Shown piece after piece: positions 29,192 to 37,498 of a stretch of DNA of 64,000 nt; positions within the stretch are counted from its first letter, which is position 1, and every line of letters starts with the position of its first letter. The stretch comes from Gimesia fumaroli (lineage in GTDB: Bacteria; Planctomycetota; Planctomycetia; Planctomycetales; Planctomycetaceae): the NCBI RefSeq assembly GCF_007754425.1, contig NZ_CP037452.1:7233164-7297163 (forward strand), in the 5' to 3' direction. The notes under the pieces were generated by a model. It searched no databases, was not told the DNA's origin, and was given only the letters and a program-made list of their open reading frames with translations. A program made the position numbers and the translations under genes.

Positions 29192-29527
29192 TGAACTACT
29201 CTTATAAATCAGAGGAATCAAAGTTAATTTCAGGAAAGAATCACACGTGTTGACTTTGATTCTACCGAAGCTGCTTTCCGAATGTCGATAGCCGAGGACG
29301 ATTTCGCGGGGCAATTGAGGGAAAGATGTCGCTTGCTGGCAATACCTGTTTTCTTCGTTCCAGAATGGTTTCTTGAGTCGGTCTTTGACACAAAGCCTTT
29401 GTCTTTTATAATCATTTCGACTCTTACCACAGATGAAACCCTGATCGCGTCGATTGTGCTATCTTTCGGTATGATTACAAGTTAGCCAACAAAGAGTGAT
29501 TCGATTATCGACGAGAACCTCGTTCCC
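29192..29527. other. Intergenic stretch with direct repeat copy 1
   Basis: These 336 bases carry the first copy (29263-29340) of a 78-bp direct repeat whose second copy is at 29999-30076. No gene is convincing; the open frame from 29282 starts within the repeat. Confidence 0.5.
29263..29340. repeat. Degenerate direct repeat, copy 1
   Basis: Alignment by eye with 29999-30076 gives 44 of 60 identical bases over 29281-29340 and 18 of 22 just before that, without gaps. Longest shared runs are GGGAAAGATGTCG and GGCAATTG. The copies flank the small membrane protein gene at 29528-29965. Confidence 0.65.
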
Positions 29528-29965
29528 ATGACCGGAAACCCTGACTCATCTCCCGAATCAAGATCCAACCAGCTAAAATCAGCACCACGTGTTTACGTCG
29601 ATGCTGAGGACGAGTTACTCGACAACAGCACTGCGGTTCGGTTCCTTGGCGTGGTCTCCCTCATCCTTGGGTGTTGGATCGGCTATGATAACGTTTACAC
29701 ACCTTTGACGCAGGCGCTTGCAAATCAACAATCAGTCTCCATTCACTCCGGGACTGTCGGAATTTCGTTTATCGCTATCATATGTGGTGTTATCATGCTC
29801 ATTGCGGGCCGACACACTCGTAAAATATTGTTGGACCGTTGGCGCAACGCCACACCTTTGAATGTGCTAATCACTTTTACAATCGTAGCGGCCTCTATCG
29901 CTTTAGATCAGTATTTTAAGCAGCTCCTGTCAGGTCTCGGCTATGTCTTCACGCGTTTGCCGTAG
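29528..29965 (+). CDS. Small hypothetical membrane protein
   Basis: A 145-residue protein with a polar N-terminus of about 38 residues and three predicted membrane segments: FLGVVSLILGCWIGY (about 40-54), GISFIAIICGVIMLIAG (77-93) and NVLITFTIVAASIAL (111-125). It is not recognised as a known family. No strong ribosome binding site precedes the ATG. It lies between the two copies of a 78-bp direct repeat, which suggests it moved or was duplicated as a unit. Confidence 0.55.
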   Translation: MTGNPDSSPESRSNQLKSAPRVYVDAEDELLDNSTAVRFLGVVSLILGCWIGYDNVYTPLTQALANQQSVSIHSGTVGISFIAIICGVIMLIAGRHTRKILLDRWRNATPLNVLITFTIVAASIALDQYFKQLLSGLGYVFTRLP

Positions 29966-29998
29966 GCAATACCGGAGTGGGCTTCTTTTGATTTCTGA

Positions 29999-30076
29999 TA
30001 CCAAAGCTACTTGCCCAATGTCGATCGCTCGAGCTGATTTCATACGGCAATTGCGGGAAAGATGTCGATTGATTGA
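29999..30076. repeat. Degenerate direct repeat, copy 2
   Basis: Second copy of the 78-bp repeat described at 29263-29340, in the same orientation, 736 bases downstream. Both copies read as similar peptides on either strand (QLRERCRL on plus, FPQLP on minus), so a coding origin is possible but not shown. Confidence 0.65.
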
Positions 30077-30141
30077 TATGGTCAATCGACTGCAGAAATT
30101 TGTTTGCCTCTCGAATTTGTACCGTGTAACATACGCAAACC

Positions 30142-30411
30142 ATGGTCCGTGTCTGTTTTACTGCCAATCTGAAACGTCATCTCGATTGCTCCGAAGCCAC
30201 CGTTTCGGGAGCAACCGTTCGTGACGCGCTGGATGCGGTATTTGAAACTCAGCAGCAGCTAAAGAGTTACGTGTTGGATGACCAGAGTCGTCTGCGTCAG
30301 CACATGGTGATTTTTGTTGACGGAAAAACAATCGTCGACCGCGTGCATCTGAGCGATGCGATCTCACCCGACAGTGAGATTTATGTGATGCAGGCACTCT
30401 CCGGCGGCTAA
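30142..30411 (+). CDS. MoaD/ThiS-family ubiquitin-like sulfur carrier
   Basis: An 89-residue protein with the beta-grasp pattern of MoaD/ThiS and a C-terminus ending ALSGG. The terminal Gly-Gly is the site that is adenylated and thiocarboxylated in sulfur carriers. Key segments are VRVCFTANLKRHL, the helix VRDALDAVFE and HMVIFVDGKTIVD. No E1-like MoeB/ThiF, MoaE or ThiG gene is adjacent. Instead it is followed after 51 bases by a BNR-repeat protein, so it may serve an unknown pathway. No good ribosome binding site is visible. Confidence 0.8.
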   Translation: MVRVCFTANLKRHLDCSEATVSGATVRDALDAVFETQQQLKSYVLDDQSRLRQHMVIFVDGKTIVDRVHLSDAISPDSEIYVMQALSGG

Positions 30412-30462
30412 TCATTTCTGATTTCTTTGCGACCACAACATCCTGATTGAAAGGTGCCTGTT

Positions 30463-31578
30463 ATGAGTGCTTCGGTTCATCTTGCCACGCGGAAAGGTCT
30501 GTTTCGCTTTGATCGCGGTCCCAGTGGCTGGGAGATGAGCCGACATGATTTCGTCGGCGAAAATGTCTCGATGGTCTTGCATGACTCGCGGGACGAAAAA
30601 ACGTACGCCGCACTGAACCATGGTCATTTTGGTGTGAAGCTGCATCGCAGTACCGACGGAGGTGAGAACTGGGAAGAGTGTCCCGTGCCCGTCTACCCGG
30701 AAGGAGCTACTAAAGCGGCGGACCCCTTTTCCCCAGATAGTGAACCGAAACCTGCCAGCCTGAATGAAATCTGGTCGCTCGAAGCGGGCGGCGCGGATCA
30801 GCCGGGACGGCTCTGGTGTGGTACGATTCCCGGCGGCCTGTTTCGTTCCGACGATTGTGGCTCCAGCTGGCAGCTGGTGGAAAGTTTGTGGGATCTTCCT
30901 GAACGACAAGAATGGTTTGGTGGCGGTAAAGATGATCCGGGCATTCATTCGATTTGCGTGCATCCGGAAAACAGTCAACGCGTGGCGATCGGGATATCCT
31001 GTGGCGGCGTGTGGGTGACAGACAATGATGGAGCAAGCTGGACCCTGAAAGCAGACGGCATGCACGCGGAATATATGCCCCCCGATCAGGCCGGTAACCC
31101 CAATATTCAAGACGCCCATCGGATGGTTCAGTCACCGTCTGACCCTGATACTTATTGGATACAGCATCATAATGGCGTGTTCCGCACGACCGACGGCGCC
31201 AATTCATGGCAGGAAGTAACCGGTATTCAGCCCGCAAAATTTGGTTTCGCGGTCGTCGTTCATCCCAGGCAGCCTGAGACCGCCTGGTTTGTTCCCGGTG
31301 TCAAAGATGAGTGCCGCGTGCCTGTGGACGGAGAGTTTGTGGTTGCCCGCACGATCGACGGCGGCGTGACAACAGAAGTACTCACCAAAGGCCTACCCGG
31401 GAAACAGAGTTTTGACATCGTGTATCGACACGCGTTAGACATCGATGAAACGGGCGATGTCCTTGCCGTTGGATCCACGACGGGCAATCTCTGGATTTCA
31501 GCAAACGGCGGCGATGCATGGCAAGTCATTTCAAATTACCTGCCACCAGTTTATTGTGTGCGGTTTGTGAAATCATAA
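30463..31578 (+). CDS. WD40/YVTN/BNR-repeat (exo-sialidase-like) propeller protein
   Basis: The ATG at 30463 is preferred to the GTG at 30454 because GAAAGG lies 8 bases ahead; this gives 371 residues. There is no signal peptide, so it is probably cytoplasmic. It contains several Asp-box/BNR motifs (RSTDGGENWEE, RSDDCGSSWQL, VTDNDGASWTL, RTTDGANSWQE), each marking a beta-propeller blade as in sialidases and photosystem II assembly factors. Catalytic sialidase residues are not evident. The close MoaD-like gene upstream suggests joint function. Confidence 0.85.
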   Translation: MSASVHLATRKGLFRFDRGPSGWEMSRHDFVGENVSMVLHDSRDEKTYAALNHGHFGVKLHRSTDGGENWEECPVPVYPEGATKAADPFSPDSEPKPASLNEIWSLEAGGADQPGRLWCGTIPGGLFRSDDCGSSWQLVESLWDLPERQEWFGGGKDDPGIHSICVHPENSQRVAIGISCGGVWVTDNDGASWTLKADGMHAEYMPPDQAGNPNIQDAHRMVQSPSDPDTYWIQHHNGVFRTTDGANSWQEVTGIQPAKFGFAVVVHPRQPETAWFVPGVKDECRVPVDGEFVVARTIDGGVTTEVLTKGLPGKQSFDIVYRHALDIDETGDVLAVGSTTGNLWISANGGDAWQVISNYLPPVYCVRFVKS

Positions 31579-31632
31579 GCAGGAAAAAAAGAGTGTCACT
31601 TCTCACTGTTTGATTGCTGTTGTTTGCGACAA

Positions 31633-31651
31633 CCCCGAATTTCATTCGGGG
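31633..31651. repeat. Family B palindrome, copy 3
   Basis: An 8-bp perfect stem, CCCCGAAT and ATTCGGGG around TTC, between the convergent BNR (ends 31578) and DUF1501 (ends 31744) genes. The outer pair is C-G where copies 1 and 2 have G-C and T-A. Confidence 0.7.
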
Positions 31652-31743
31652 CTACCCGATAAGACTCATCGTGCTTTGTATCGACTTGCATCAGCACTGA
31701 CTGGACTAAATAGCAATCCTACAGTGGCACACGAAAGTATTTC

Positions 31744-33120
31744 TCAGGATAGCTCGACGATTGGTTTTCCCTTGGGGAGAATCGGCATGGGGCGGCCGCT
31801 GTGGTCGAGGAAGGCGTGGTTCTGATCAATGCCCAGGAAACGATAGACGGTGGAGAGTAGATCGTTCGGATCCAGTTTGTTGTCTTTGGCGTATGCGCCG
31901 TTTGAGGTAGTTGAACCGATAACCTGGCCCATTTTCATGCCGCCGCCCGAAACCAGGACTGACATTGAACCAGGCCAGTGGTCGCGACCAGGCTGCATGA
32001 CTTTGGAACGGGTTCCTTTTTGCGGGTTGATGCGCGGCGTACGACCAAATTCGCCCGAGACAATCACCATCACTTTTTTATCCAGGCCCCGTTCGTAGAT
32101 ATCTTCAATCAAAGCGGAAACGGCACGATCGAAGATCGGGAGGCGGCCTCGCAGATCGTCATACAGGTGACCATTCACCGCGTGAATATCCCAGTTGCCG
32201 GCACAGCCTTTGACCCCCGGGTTCTGCATCTGCATTGTCACGAAACTGCTACCGGCTTCAACCAGTCGACGGGCCAGCAGAGCACGCTGGCCCCATTTGT
32301 GACGACCGTATTTATCGCGGGTGGCGTCACTTTCCTGCGAGATGTCGAATGCGTTACGGGCGCGATCACTGGTCAACATTTCCAGAGCACGCGTGTTGAA
32401 CTTGTCGATGGACTTTAGCGAACCGTTCTGGTCGAGGTCGCGGCGCATCTGGTCGAATGAAGTGAGCAGCGTCACCCGATCATCAAGGCGGTCCTTGAGC
32501 TTATCGTCGATGGTGATGTTCGGCACCCGAAAGTTGGGAAGGTTCGGGTCGGAACCGACCACGAATGGTAAAGCCGACTCACCCAGATAGGAACTTCCGC
32601 CGCCATGCACGCGCGGTTGATTTCCGATATAATTCGGAAGTCCGTTATTCACATGATCGCGCATTTTAGAAACGATGGGACCGATCGTCGGAAATTGCGA
32701 AATCGGCTCGAGTGGTCTTAACGGATCACGGCCTGAAAGAAACCGCCCTGCACCACCGGCATGATTGGCAAAGCCGTGTGAGATGGAACGGATGATGGTG
32801 AAGCGGTCTGCCACCTTCGCATGCAAGGGTAAGTGTTCGCAGATATCGATGCCCGGAACGTTGGTATGAATCGGATTGAATTCTCCTCGATATTCCACCG
32901 GCGCGTTTGGCTTCATATCGTAGGTTTCCATATGGCTCGGGCCACCCTGCAACCAAATGAGAATCACCGAGGTATCCGGCGTGGTCTTCGCAGGAGAAGC
33001 AGAGGCCTCTCGCAGCCGGAGTAAATCGCTTAATCCCAAACCACCCAGCGTGAGAAATCCTGCCTGGAGGAAAGAACGCCTTGATTGAGTTACCTGGATC
33101 GAGTTTGCGGGACGACTCAT
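31744..33120 (-). CDS. DUF1501 exported protein (sulfatase/phosphatase-like fold)
   Basis: The ATG at 33120 is chosen (458 residues) because GAGGTG lies 6 bases ahead; the frame is open 8 codons further. A twin-arginine signal (SRRSFLQAGFLTLGG, about residues 13-27) is followed by the family's features: VILIWLQGGPSHMETYDMKP, GFANHAGGAGRFLSG, and SGEFGRTPRINPQKGTR near the end. DUF1501 proteins are very common in planctomycetes, usually next to a DUF1549/DUF1553 cytochrome-like gene; that partner is absent here. The substrate is unknown. Confidence 0.9.
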   Translation of the reverse strand: MSRPANSIQVTQSRRSFLQAGFLTLGGLGLSDLLRLREASASPAKTTPDTSVILIWLQGGPSHMETYDMKPNAPVEYRGEFNPIHTNVPGIDICEHLPLHAKVADRFTIIRSISHGFANHAGGAGRFLSGRDPLRPLEPISQFPTIGPIVSKMRDHVNNGLPNYIGNQPRVHGGGSSYLGESALPFVVGSDPNLPNFRVPNITIDDKLKDRLDDRVTLLTSFDQMRRDLDQNGSLKSIDKFNTRALEMLTSDRARNAFDISQESDATRDKYGRHKWGQRALLARRLVEAGSSFVTMQMQNPGVKGCAGNWDIHAVNGHLYDDLRGRLPIFDRAVSALIEDIYERGLDKKVMVIVSGEFGRTPRINPQKGTRSKVMQPGRDHWPGSMSVLVSGGGMKMGQVIGSTTSNGAYAKDNKLDPNDLLSTVYRFLGIDQNHAFLDHSGRPMPILPKGKPIVELS

Positions 33121-33619
33121 GCTTAACACCTCGACTCGCTGCATTGATTAAGGAAGGATCGATTGTGGTGGGACTCAACTTCGATTGCTACGCTGTGCCT
33201 CTTTATTCAATTCGGCAACGCACGACAAACGGATTCATTTAAATAATCACTTATATATCATACCAATCAGAAATCACTCCCGCAAACCTTTCCTGACAGA
33301 AAGGTCATTTCGATAAAGACCGTATCATCCTACAACCCTATCCTGTTTATTTGATTAGACTTAGATGCCATCAACGCCCTTTAAACAAGAGCCACGTCAC
33401 TTTGTGAGTATCTGCCTGGCTGAAACAGCAGCCCAATTGATACAACCGAAACAGGCTCTGTAACCTGTTTTACCAAGACAACTAACGTGAATGTCTCTGC
33501 ACGAAAATTGGATTCTGAGCAGGAAATGACTCGTTATTGTACTGGAGAGAAGATAGAATTAACCGCAAATCAGTTCTTGAATTTCCAGAACGAACATTGG
33601 GCGTACGAGGTGCGTCTAC
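33121..33619. other. Non-coding stretch upstream of ilvB leader
   Basis: About 500 AT-rich bases without a convincing gene. A hairpin at 33449-33470 (arms AAACAGG and CCTGTTT, loop CTCTGTAA, followed by T and A) is the only clear structure. Promoters for DUF1501 (leftward) and ilvB (rightward) should lie here. Confidence 0.5.
33449..33472 (+). promoter_or_regulatory. Hairpin in the ilvB upstream region
   Basis: A 7-bp stem AAACAGG/CCTGTTT with an 8-base loop and a short T run (TTT, then T at 33471). It could be a weak terminator or an attenuator-like element. It lies 280 bases before ilvB; no alternative pairing partner was found by eye. Confidence 0.3.
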
Positions 33620-33718
33620 ATGTCAGACCGTTTTGGTAAGCGGGAATTGGTGATCAACACTGAAGTCGGATTCCCCCTTGGAATCGCGCTGGTTGATCAT
33701 TTGAAACGAATTATTTGA
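33620..33718 (+). CDS. Short ORF rich in Ile/Leu/Val ahead of ilvB (possible leader peptide)
   Basis: A 32-codon frame with GAGGTG placed 7 bases before its ATG, a better site than many genes here. About 11 of 32 residues are Ile, Leu or Val (ELVINTEVG, LGIALVDHLKRII). It ends 35 bases before the ilvB start. Branched-chain amino-acid operons are often controlled by translation of such leaders, so it may sense Ile/Leu/Val supply. No terminator lies between it and ilvB, so classical attenuation is not shown; translational control or a small protein is equally possible. Confidence 0.45.
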   Translation: MSDRFGKRELVINTEVGFPLGIALVDHLKRII

Positions 33719-33753
33719 GACCTTAGAGATCATCGAAACAGAAGGGTGAAACA

Positions 33754-35535
33754 GTGGCCACTGCCAACGAAAAAGAGACGCAAACTACGACAATCAATGG
33801 CGCTGAGATTCTGGTTCAGGCATTGGTGCGGCAGGGCGTGAAGACGATCTTTGCATATCCCGGCGGCTGTAGCATGCCCCTGCATCAGGCATTGATTAAA
33901 TATAAAGACGACATTCGAACTCTGCTGCCTCGTCACGAACAGGGTGGCGGTTTTGCTGCCCAGGGAATTGCCCGCACCACAGGTGAAGTCGGAGTCTGCA
34001 TGGCGACCAGTGGTCCCGGTGCAACCAACCTCGTGACCGCGCTGGCTGATGCGAAGCTGGACAGCATCCCCATGGTGGCAATTACCGGACAGGTACCACA
34101 GGCTGTCATCGGCAGCGATGCGTTTCAGGAAACGCCGATGGTTGAAATTTCCCGGGCAATCACCAAACATCATTACATGGTGACCGATGTGAAAGATGTC
34201 GCCCGGATTGTGAAGGAAGCCTTTTTCATCGCGAATACCGGCCGTCCCGGCCCGGTTCTAATCGACTTCCCGAAAGACTGCCAGTTGGCCACGCTCGATG
34301 AAGAGCCGGATTACGATCCCGAGCCTTATCTGCCCGGTTATCGTCCTGAATTGCGTAAAGCGGCCCCAGAACAGATTCGTCAGATTCTGGCAGCTATCAA
34401 ACGCTCCAAAAAACCGATGCTCTATGTTGGTGGTGGAGCGATCATTTCCGACGCTTCTGAAGAGCTGGTTAAGTTTGCCCACCGCACAAATATTCCTGTG
34501 ACCACGACTGTAATGGGACTGGGAGTATTCCCCGGCGATGATCCGTTGTGCCTGGACATGCTGGGGATGCATGGAACAGTCTACGCGAACTATGCCGTCA
34601 ATGAAGCCGACTTGCTGCTGGCCTTTGGTGTGCGGTTTGATGACCGTGTTACCGGAAAACTGGAAGAGTTCGCCAAGCATGGCAAGATCGTGCACGTTGA
34701 TATCGATCCTTCCGAATTACAGAAAAACAAAGAAGCCCACATTCCGATCAACGCAGACTTGAAACATGTTCTGCATTCGTTGAACGAAGCCATTACCGAT
34801 GACGACCTGCCTCAGGTTGACAGCTGGCTGGCTCAGGTCAAAGCGTGGAAAGAAAAGTACCCGCTGAAATATCCGGAACTGGGCGACGTACTCTCGCAGC
34901 AGTATGCGATTCACGAGCTCTGGAACCAGACCAAAGACAAAGACCCGTACATCACCGTTGGCGTTGGTCAGCATCAGATGTGGGCGGCACAGTTCTATAA
35001 GTTCAACAAACCGCGTCACTGGCTCAGTAGTTCTGGCCTGGGAACGATGGGCTTTGGTCTGCCCGCCGCGATGGGAGTGCAGGCACAGTTCCCGGATTCG
35101 CTGGTAGTCGACATTGACGGCGACGGTTCGATGCTGATGAACGTGCAGGAAATGGCCACGCTGCATACGGAAAAACTGCCGGTTAAAATTCTGCTGCTGA
35201 ATAACCAGCACCTGGGAATGGTGGTTCAGTGGGAAGACCGTTTCATGGATGGGCGTCGCGCTCATACCTATCTCGGCCCCGTGCATCACCCCGAAGCAGA
35301 AGGCAAAGGCGATGGTTCGCATGCCGAGGAAACCTATCCGGACTTCGTCTCGATCGCCAAAGGTTTTGGCCTCCAGGCAAAACAGGTTCGTTCAAAAGCA
35401 GAGTTCCCGAAAGCACTGGCAGAAATGCTGGCGGCAGACGGCCCTTATCTATTGGACGTCATCTGCACCTACCAGGAACATGTGTTACCAATGATTCCCA
35501 GTGGCGGCACCGTGAACGACATCATTATTGAGTGA
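33754..35535 (+). CDS. ilvB: Acetolactate synthase, large (catalytic) subunit
   Basis: The 593-residue enzyme joins two pyruvate, or pyruvate and 2-oxobutyrate, to acetolactate or acetohydroxybutyrate: the first shared step of valine, leucine and isoleucine synthesis. It has the three ThDP-enzyme domains: the catalytic glutamate E62 in [12 protein letters not shown], the FAD region in the middle ([20 protein letters not shown]), and the ThDP-Mg motif GDGS at 456-459 followed by NN. The start is GTG with GAAGGG 7 bases ahead. The regulatory subunit ilvN and ilvC are not adjacent. A rho-independent terminator follows at once. Confidence 0.95.
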   Translation: MATANEKETQTTTINGAEILVQALVRQGVKTIFAYPGGCSMPLHQALIKYKDDIRTLLPRHEQGGGFAAQGIARTTGEVGVCMATSGPGATNLVTALADAKLDSIPMVAITGQVPQAVIGSDAFQETPMVEISRAITKHHYMVTDVKDVARIVKEAFFIANTGRPGPVLIDFPKDCQLATLDEEPDYDPEPYLPGYRPELRKAAPEQIRQILAAIKRSKKPMLYVGGGAIISDASEELVKFAHRTNIPVTTTVMGLGVFPGDDPLCLDMLGMHGTVYANYAVNEADLLLAFGVRFDDRVTGKLEEFAKHGKIVHVDIDPSELQKNKEAHIPINADLKHVLHSLNEAITDDDLPQVDSWLAQVKAWKEKYPLKYPELGDVLSQQYAIHELWNQTKDKDPYITVGVGQHQMWAAQFYKFNKPRHWLSSSGLGTMGFGLPAAMGVQAQFPDSLVVDIDGDGSMLMNVQEMATLHTEKLPVKILLLNNQHLGMVVQWEDRFMDGRRAHTYLGPVHHPEAEGKGDGSHAEETYPDFVSIAKGFGLQAKQVRSKAEFPKALAEMLAADGPYLLDVICTYQEHVLPMIPSGGTVNDIIIE

Positions 35536-35545
35536 CCTGATGCAC

Positions 35546-35579
35546 GACCGGGACGAAACCGTCTCGGTCGCTGTTTTTT
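35546..35579 (+). terminator. Rho-independent terminator of ilvB
   Basis: A 10-bp stem with one G-T pair (arms GACCGGGACG and CGTCTCGGTC, loop AAAC, 35546-35569) followed by GCTG and six T. It starts 10 bases after the ilvB stop. Confidence 0.9.
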
Positions 35580-35651
35580 CAACTCGATGATCGGCTGAGA
35601 TCAGGCTGCTTGTAGTGGATATAGTTCGATCCTTCATCAGGAGTGACAATT

Positions 35652-35846
35652 ATGTTATTTGCTGCGCAGATTCCTCAAGAATCCGGATACCTTGTCGGCT
35701 GGGGCTCACTGGCTTTAATTAACGCAGGCCTGGCACAAGGAAAAAACCGGGGTGGATTGAACTGGTTTCTGATTTCCCTCCTGCTGGGGCCAGTTGCCAC
35801 GTTCATTTTAGTCGCACTTTGCGAAAAGTTGCCTGGCTCTCCTTAA
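35652..35846 (+). CDS. Small membrane protein
   Basis: A 64-residue protein with two hydrophobic segments (GWGSLALINAGLA and FLISLLLGPVATFILVAL) joined by a charged turn QGKNRGG. The ATG at 35652 is chosen over a GTG three codons up because CAGGAG lies 8 bases ahead. It resembles short antitermination-like or 'superinfection' two-helix membrane proteins only in general shape; no family is claimed. It is transcribed after the ilvB terminator, so it should have its own promoter. Confidence 0.65.
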   Translation: MLFAAQIPQESGYLVGWGSLALINAGLAQGKNRGGLNWFLISLLLGPVATFILVALCEKLPGSP

Positions 35847-35944
35847 AGTCAAAAAAAATCGCCTCGCAAGGGTGGAGATCAATTCTCACCAGCAGATAAA
35901 ATGAAAGTCTCTGAACTTACATTCTGCATCTATGCGAGGAAATC

Positions 35945-37378
35945 ATGAGCCAGCAGAGACAAATTGGCGTCACCGTGTTACCAGAGTACCTGCAGTATGA
36001 GGGAGTCGAAGCCGTACTCGACAATCTTATGCAGCGTGCAGGAGTTACCGCGGTTGCGACTTCGCCTTATGTGATGCAACTGGCCGACGAGCAGACCGGA
36101 GTCCGCGAACCGCCGGCCGATGCCGGCGCCGGCAAAGTTCGCCTGCTGGACCGTCCGCTCTGGCAAAACAAACGCGAACTATGGGTTAAAACCTCCCCCA
36201 GCTTTATCCCCGATGAATCGCTGTATGCCGGTTTGCGGTACCAGCCGGCCAAGCCTGACGAACTCACTCGTGACGCGGGGCATGTTGTCGCTGATTTCAT
36301 CCAGGCGGCACATGACCGCGATTTGGAAGTCTACTTTCAGGTGCAAGCGGCGATTCCGCCCGGATACCGCGTACAATTTGGTGGGCCGATCGAAGATGAT
36401 ATTCCACGTTTGCCCGATGGTTCTCTGCCACGTAAACGTGTGGCGAATAACGGCAGTCTGGCCAGCCCGCATATCATTGATTATCAACATGCTTTCATTC
36501 GGGACCTGCTCAAACACTATCCCGATATCGACGGGATTCGCTTTGACTGGCCGGAATACCCGCCTTATTTTCTGGATTCCGCTTTTTTTGATTTCAGCGA
36601 TCATGCCAAAGCAGCCGCCGACCGGCTGGGATACCTTTTCGACCAGATGCAGTCTGACGCGCAGTCCCTGTATCAAAAACTGAATGGCGGCCTGACCAAC
36701 TTTGACCTGGAAAACTGGCTTTCGGAAGACAATCAGGCTGCGAATTTTCCTATCTGGCTGAATGACCATTACCCGGGTGCCTCTGCCATGATGTTAATGA
36801 AGGCGCAGCTTTCCAAGGAGTTGCTGGCAGGGTTTCGTCAGACGATGAACGAAGTAGGCAAACCCGAAATCGAACTGGCCCCCAGTGCATTTCCGCCTCC
36901 CTGGTCAATCATTTCCGGAATGAATTATTCACTCGCAGCAAAGCATTGCAATTCTGTCAGCGTCAAACTGTACGGGATGCACTGGTCGATGATTCTGCGG
37001 TCTTATGGCGATCAATTGCTGGCCGCCAATCCCGGGATCTCCGAATCGTTACTGGTCCGTGCGCTGTTCAAGTTTCTCGACATTGCCGATTCCGAACCAC
37101 CAGCACGACTGGCTGAAATCTATTATCCCGGCCCTGATGAACCACACCTGACCGGGCCGCATGCCCAGGAACGAAAAATCGCTGCGGCGCGCAAGCTGGC
37201 TCGGCCGATGCCCATTTATGCACTCGCACATGGATATGGTCCAACGGAGGATTTTCGTACCCGTATGCAGGTGGCGACCGACATCAGCCCCGATGGAGTC
37301 TGGGTTAATCGCTATTGTTATCTGAATGATGAAAAACTCGATATCATCGGGCAATGCGCAGTCGGCTGTACAACATAA
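35945..37378 (+). CDS. Glycoside-hydrolase-like TIM-barrel protein
   Basis: A 477-residue protein with GAGGAAATC directly before the ATG. There is no signal peptide. It looks like an alpha-amylase/beta-galactosidase-type (beta/alpha)8 barrel: GVEAVLDNLMQRAGVTAVATSPY early, HDRDLEVYFQVQAAIPPGY in the middle, and HYPDIDGIRFDWPEYPPYF, where the DGIRFDWPEYP pattern recalls the strand-4 catalytic Asp or Glu site. Family and substrate are not recognised. It precedes the glutamate decarboxylase gene by 120 bases. Confidence 0.65.
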   Translation: MSQQRQIGVTVLPEYLQYEGVEAVLDNLMQRAGVTAVATSPYVMQLADEQTGVREPPADAGAGKVRLLDRPLWQNKRELWVKTSPSFIPDESLYAGLRYQPAKPDELTRDAGHVVADFIQAAHDRDLEVYFQVQAAIPPGYRVQFGGPIEDDIPRLPDGSLPRKRVANNGSLASPHIIDYQHAFIRDLLKHYPDIDGIRFDWPEYPPYFLDSAFFDFSDHAKAAADRLGYLFDQMQSDAQSLYQKLNGGLTNFDLENWLSEDNQAANFPIWLNDHYPGASAMMLMKAQLSKELLAGFRQTMNEVGKPEIELAPSAFPPPWSIISGMNYSLAAKHCNSVSVKLYGMHWSMILRSYGDQLLAANPGISESLLVRALFKFLDIADSEPPARLAEIYYPGPDEPHLTGPHAQERKIAAARKLARPMPIYALAHGYGPTEDFRTRMQVATDISPDGVWVNRYCYLNDEKLDIIGQCAVGCTT

Positions 37379-37498
37379 CCGGAAAGTTTTCAGAAAAACC
37401 GATCCTTGGCGTTATCTTCATTCAAATCCCCGCGCCAGACATTACTATAGCCGTACACTCATTCTATTCCGTATCGATGATCCAGGAGGGAGCTAATC

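Noticed and set aside
29943..30224. A 93-codon frame overlapping the MoaD-like gene
   Set aside because: Its start is made by the direct repeat, and it overlaps a well-supported gene in another frame.
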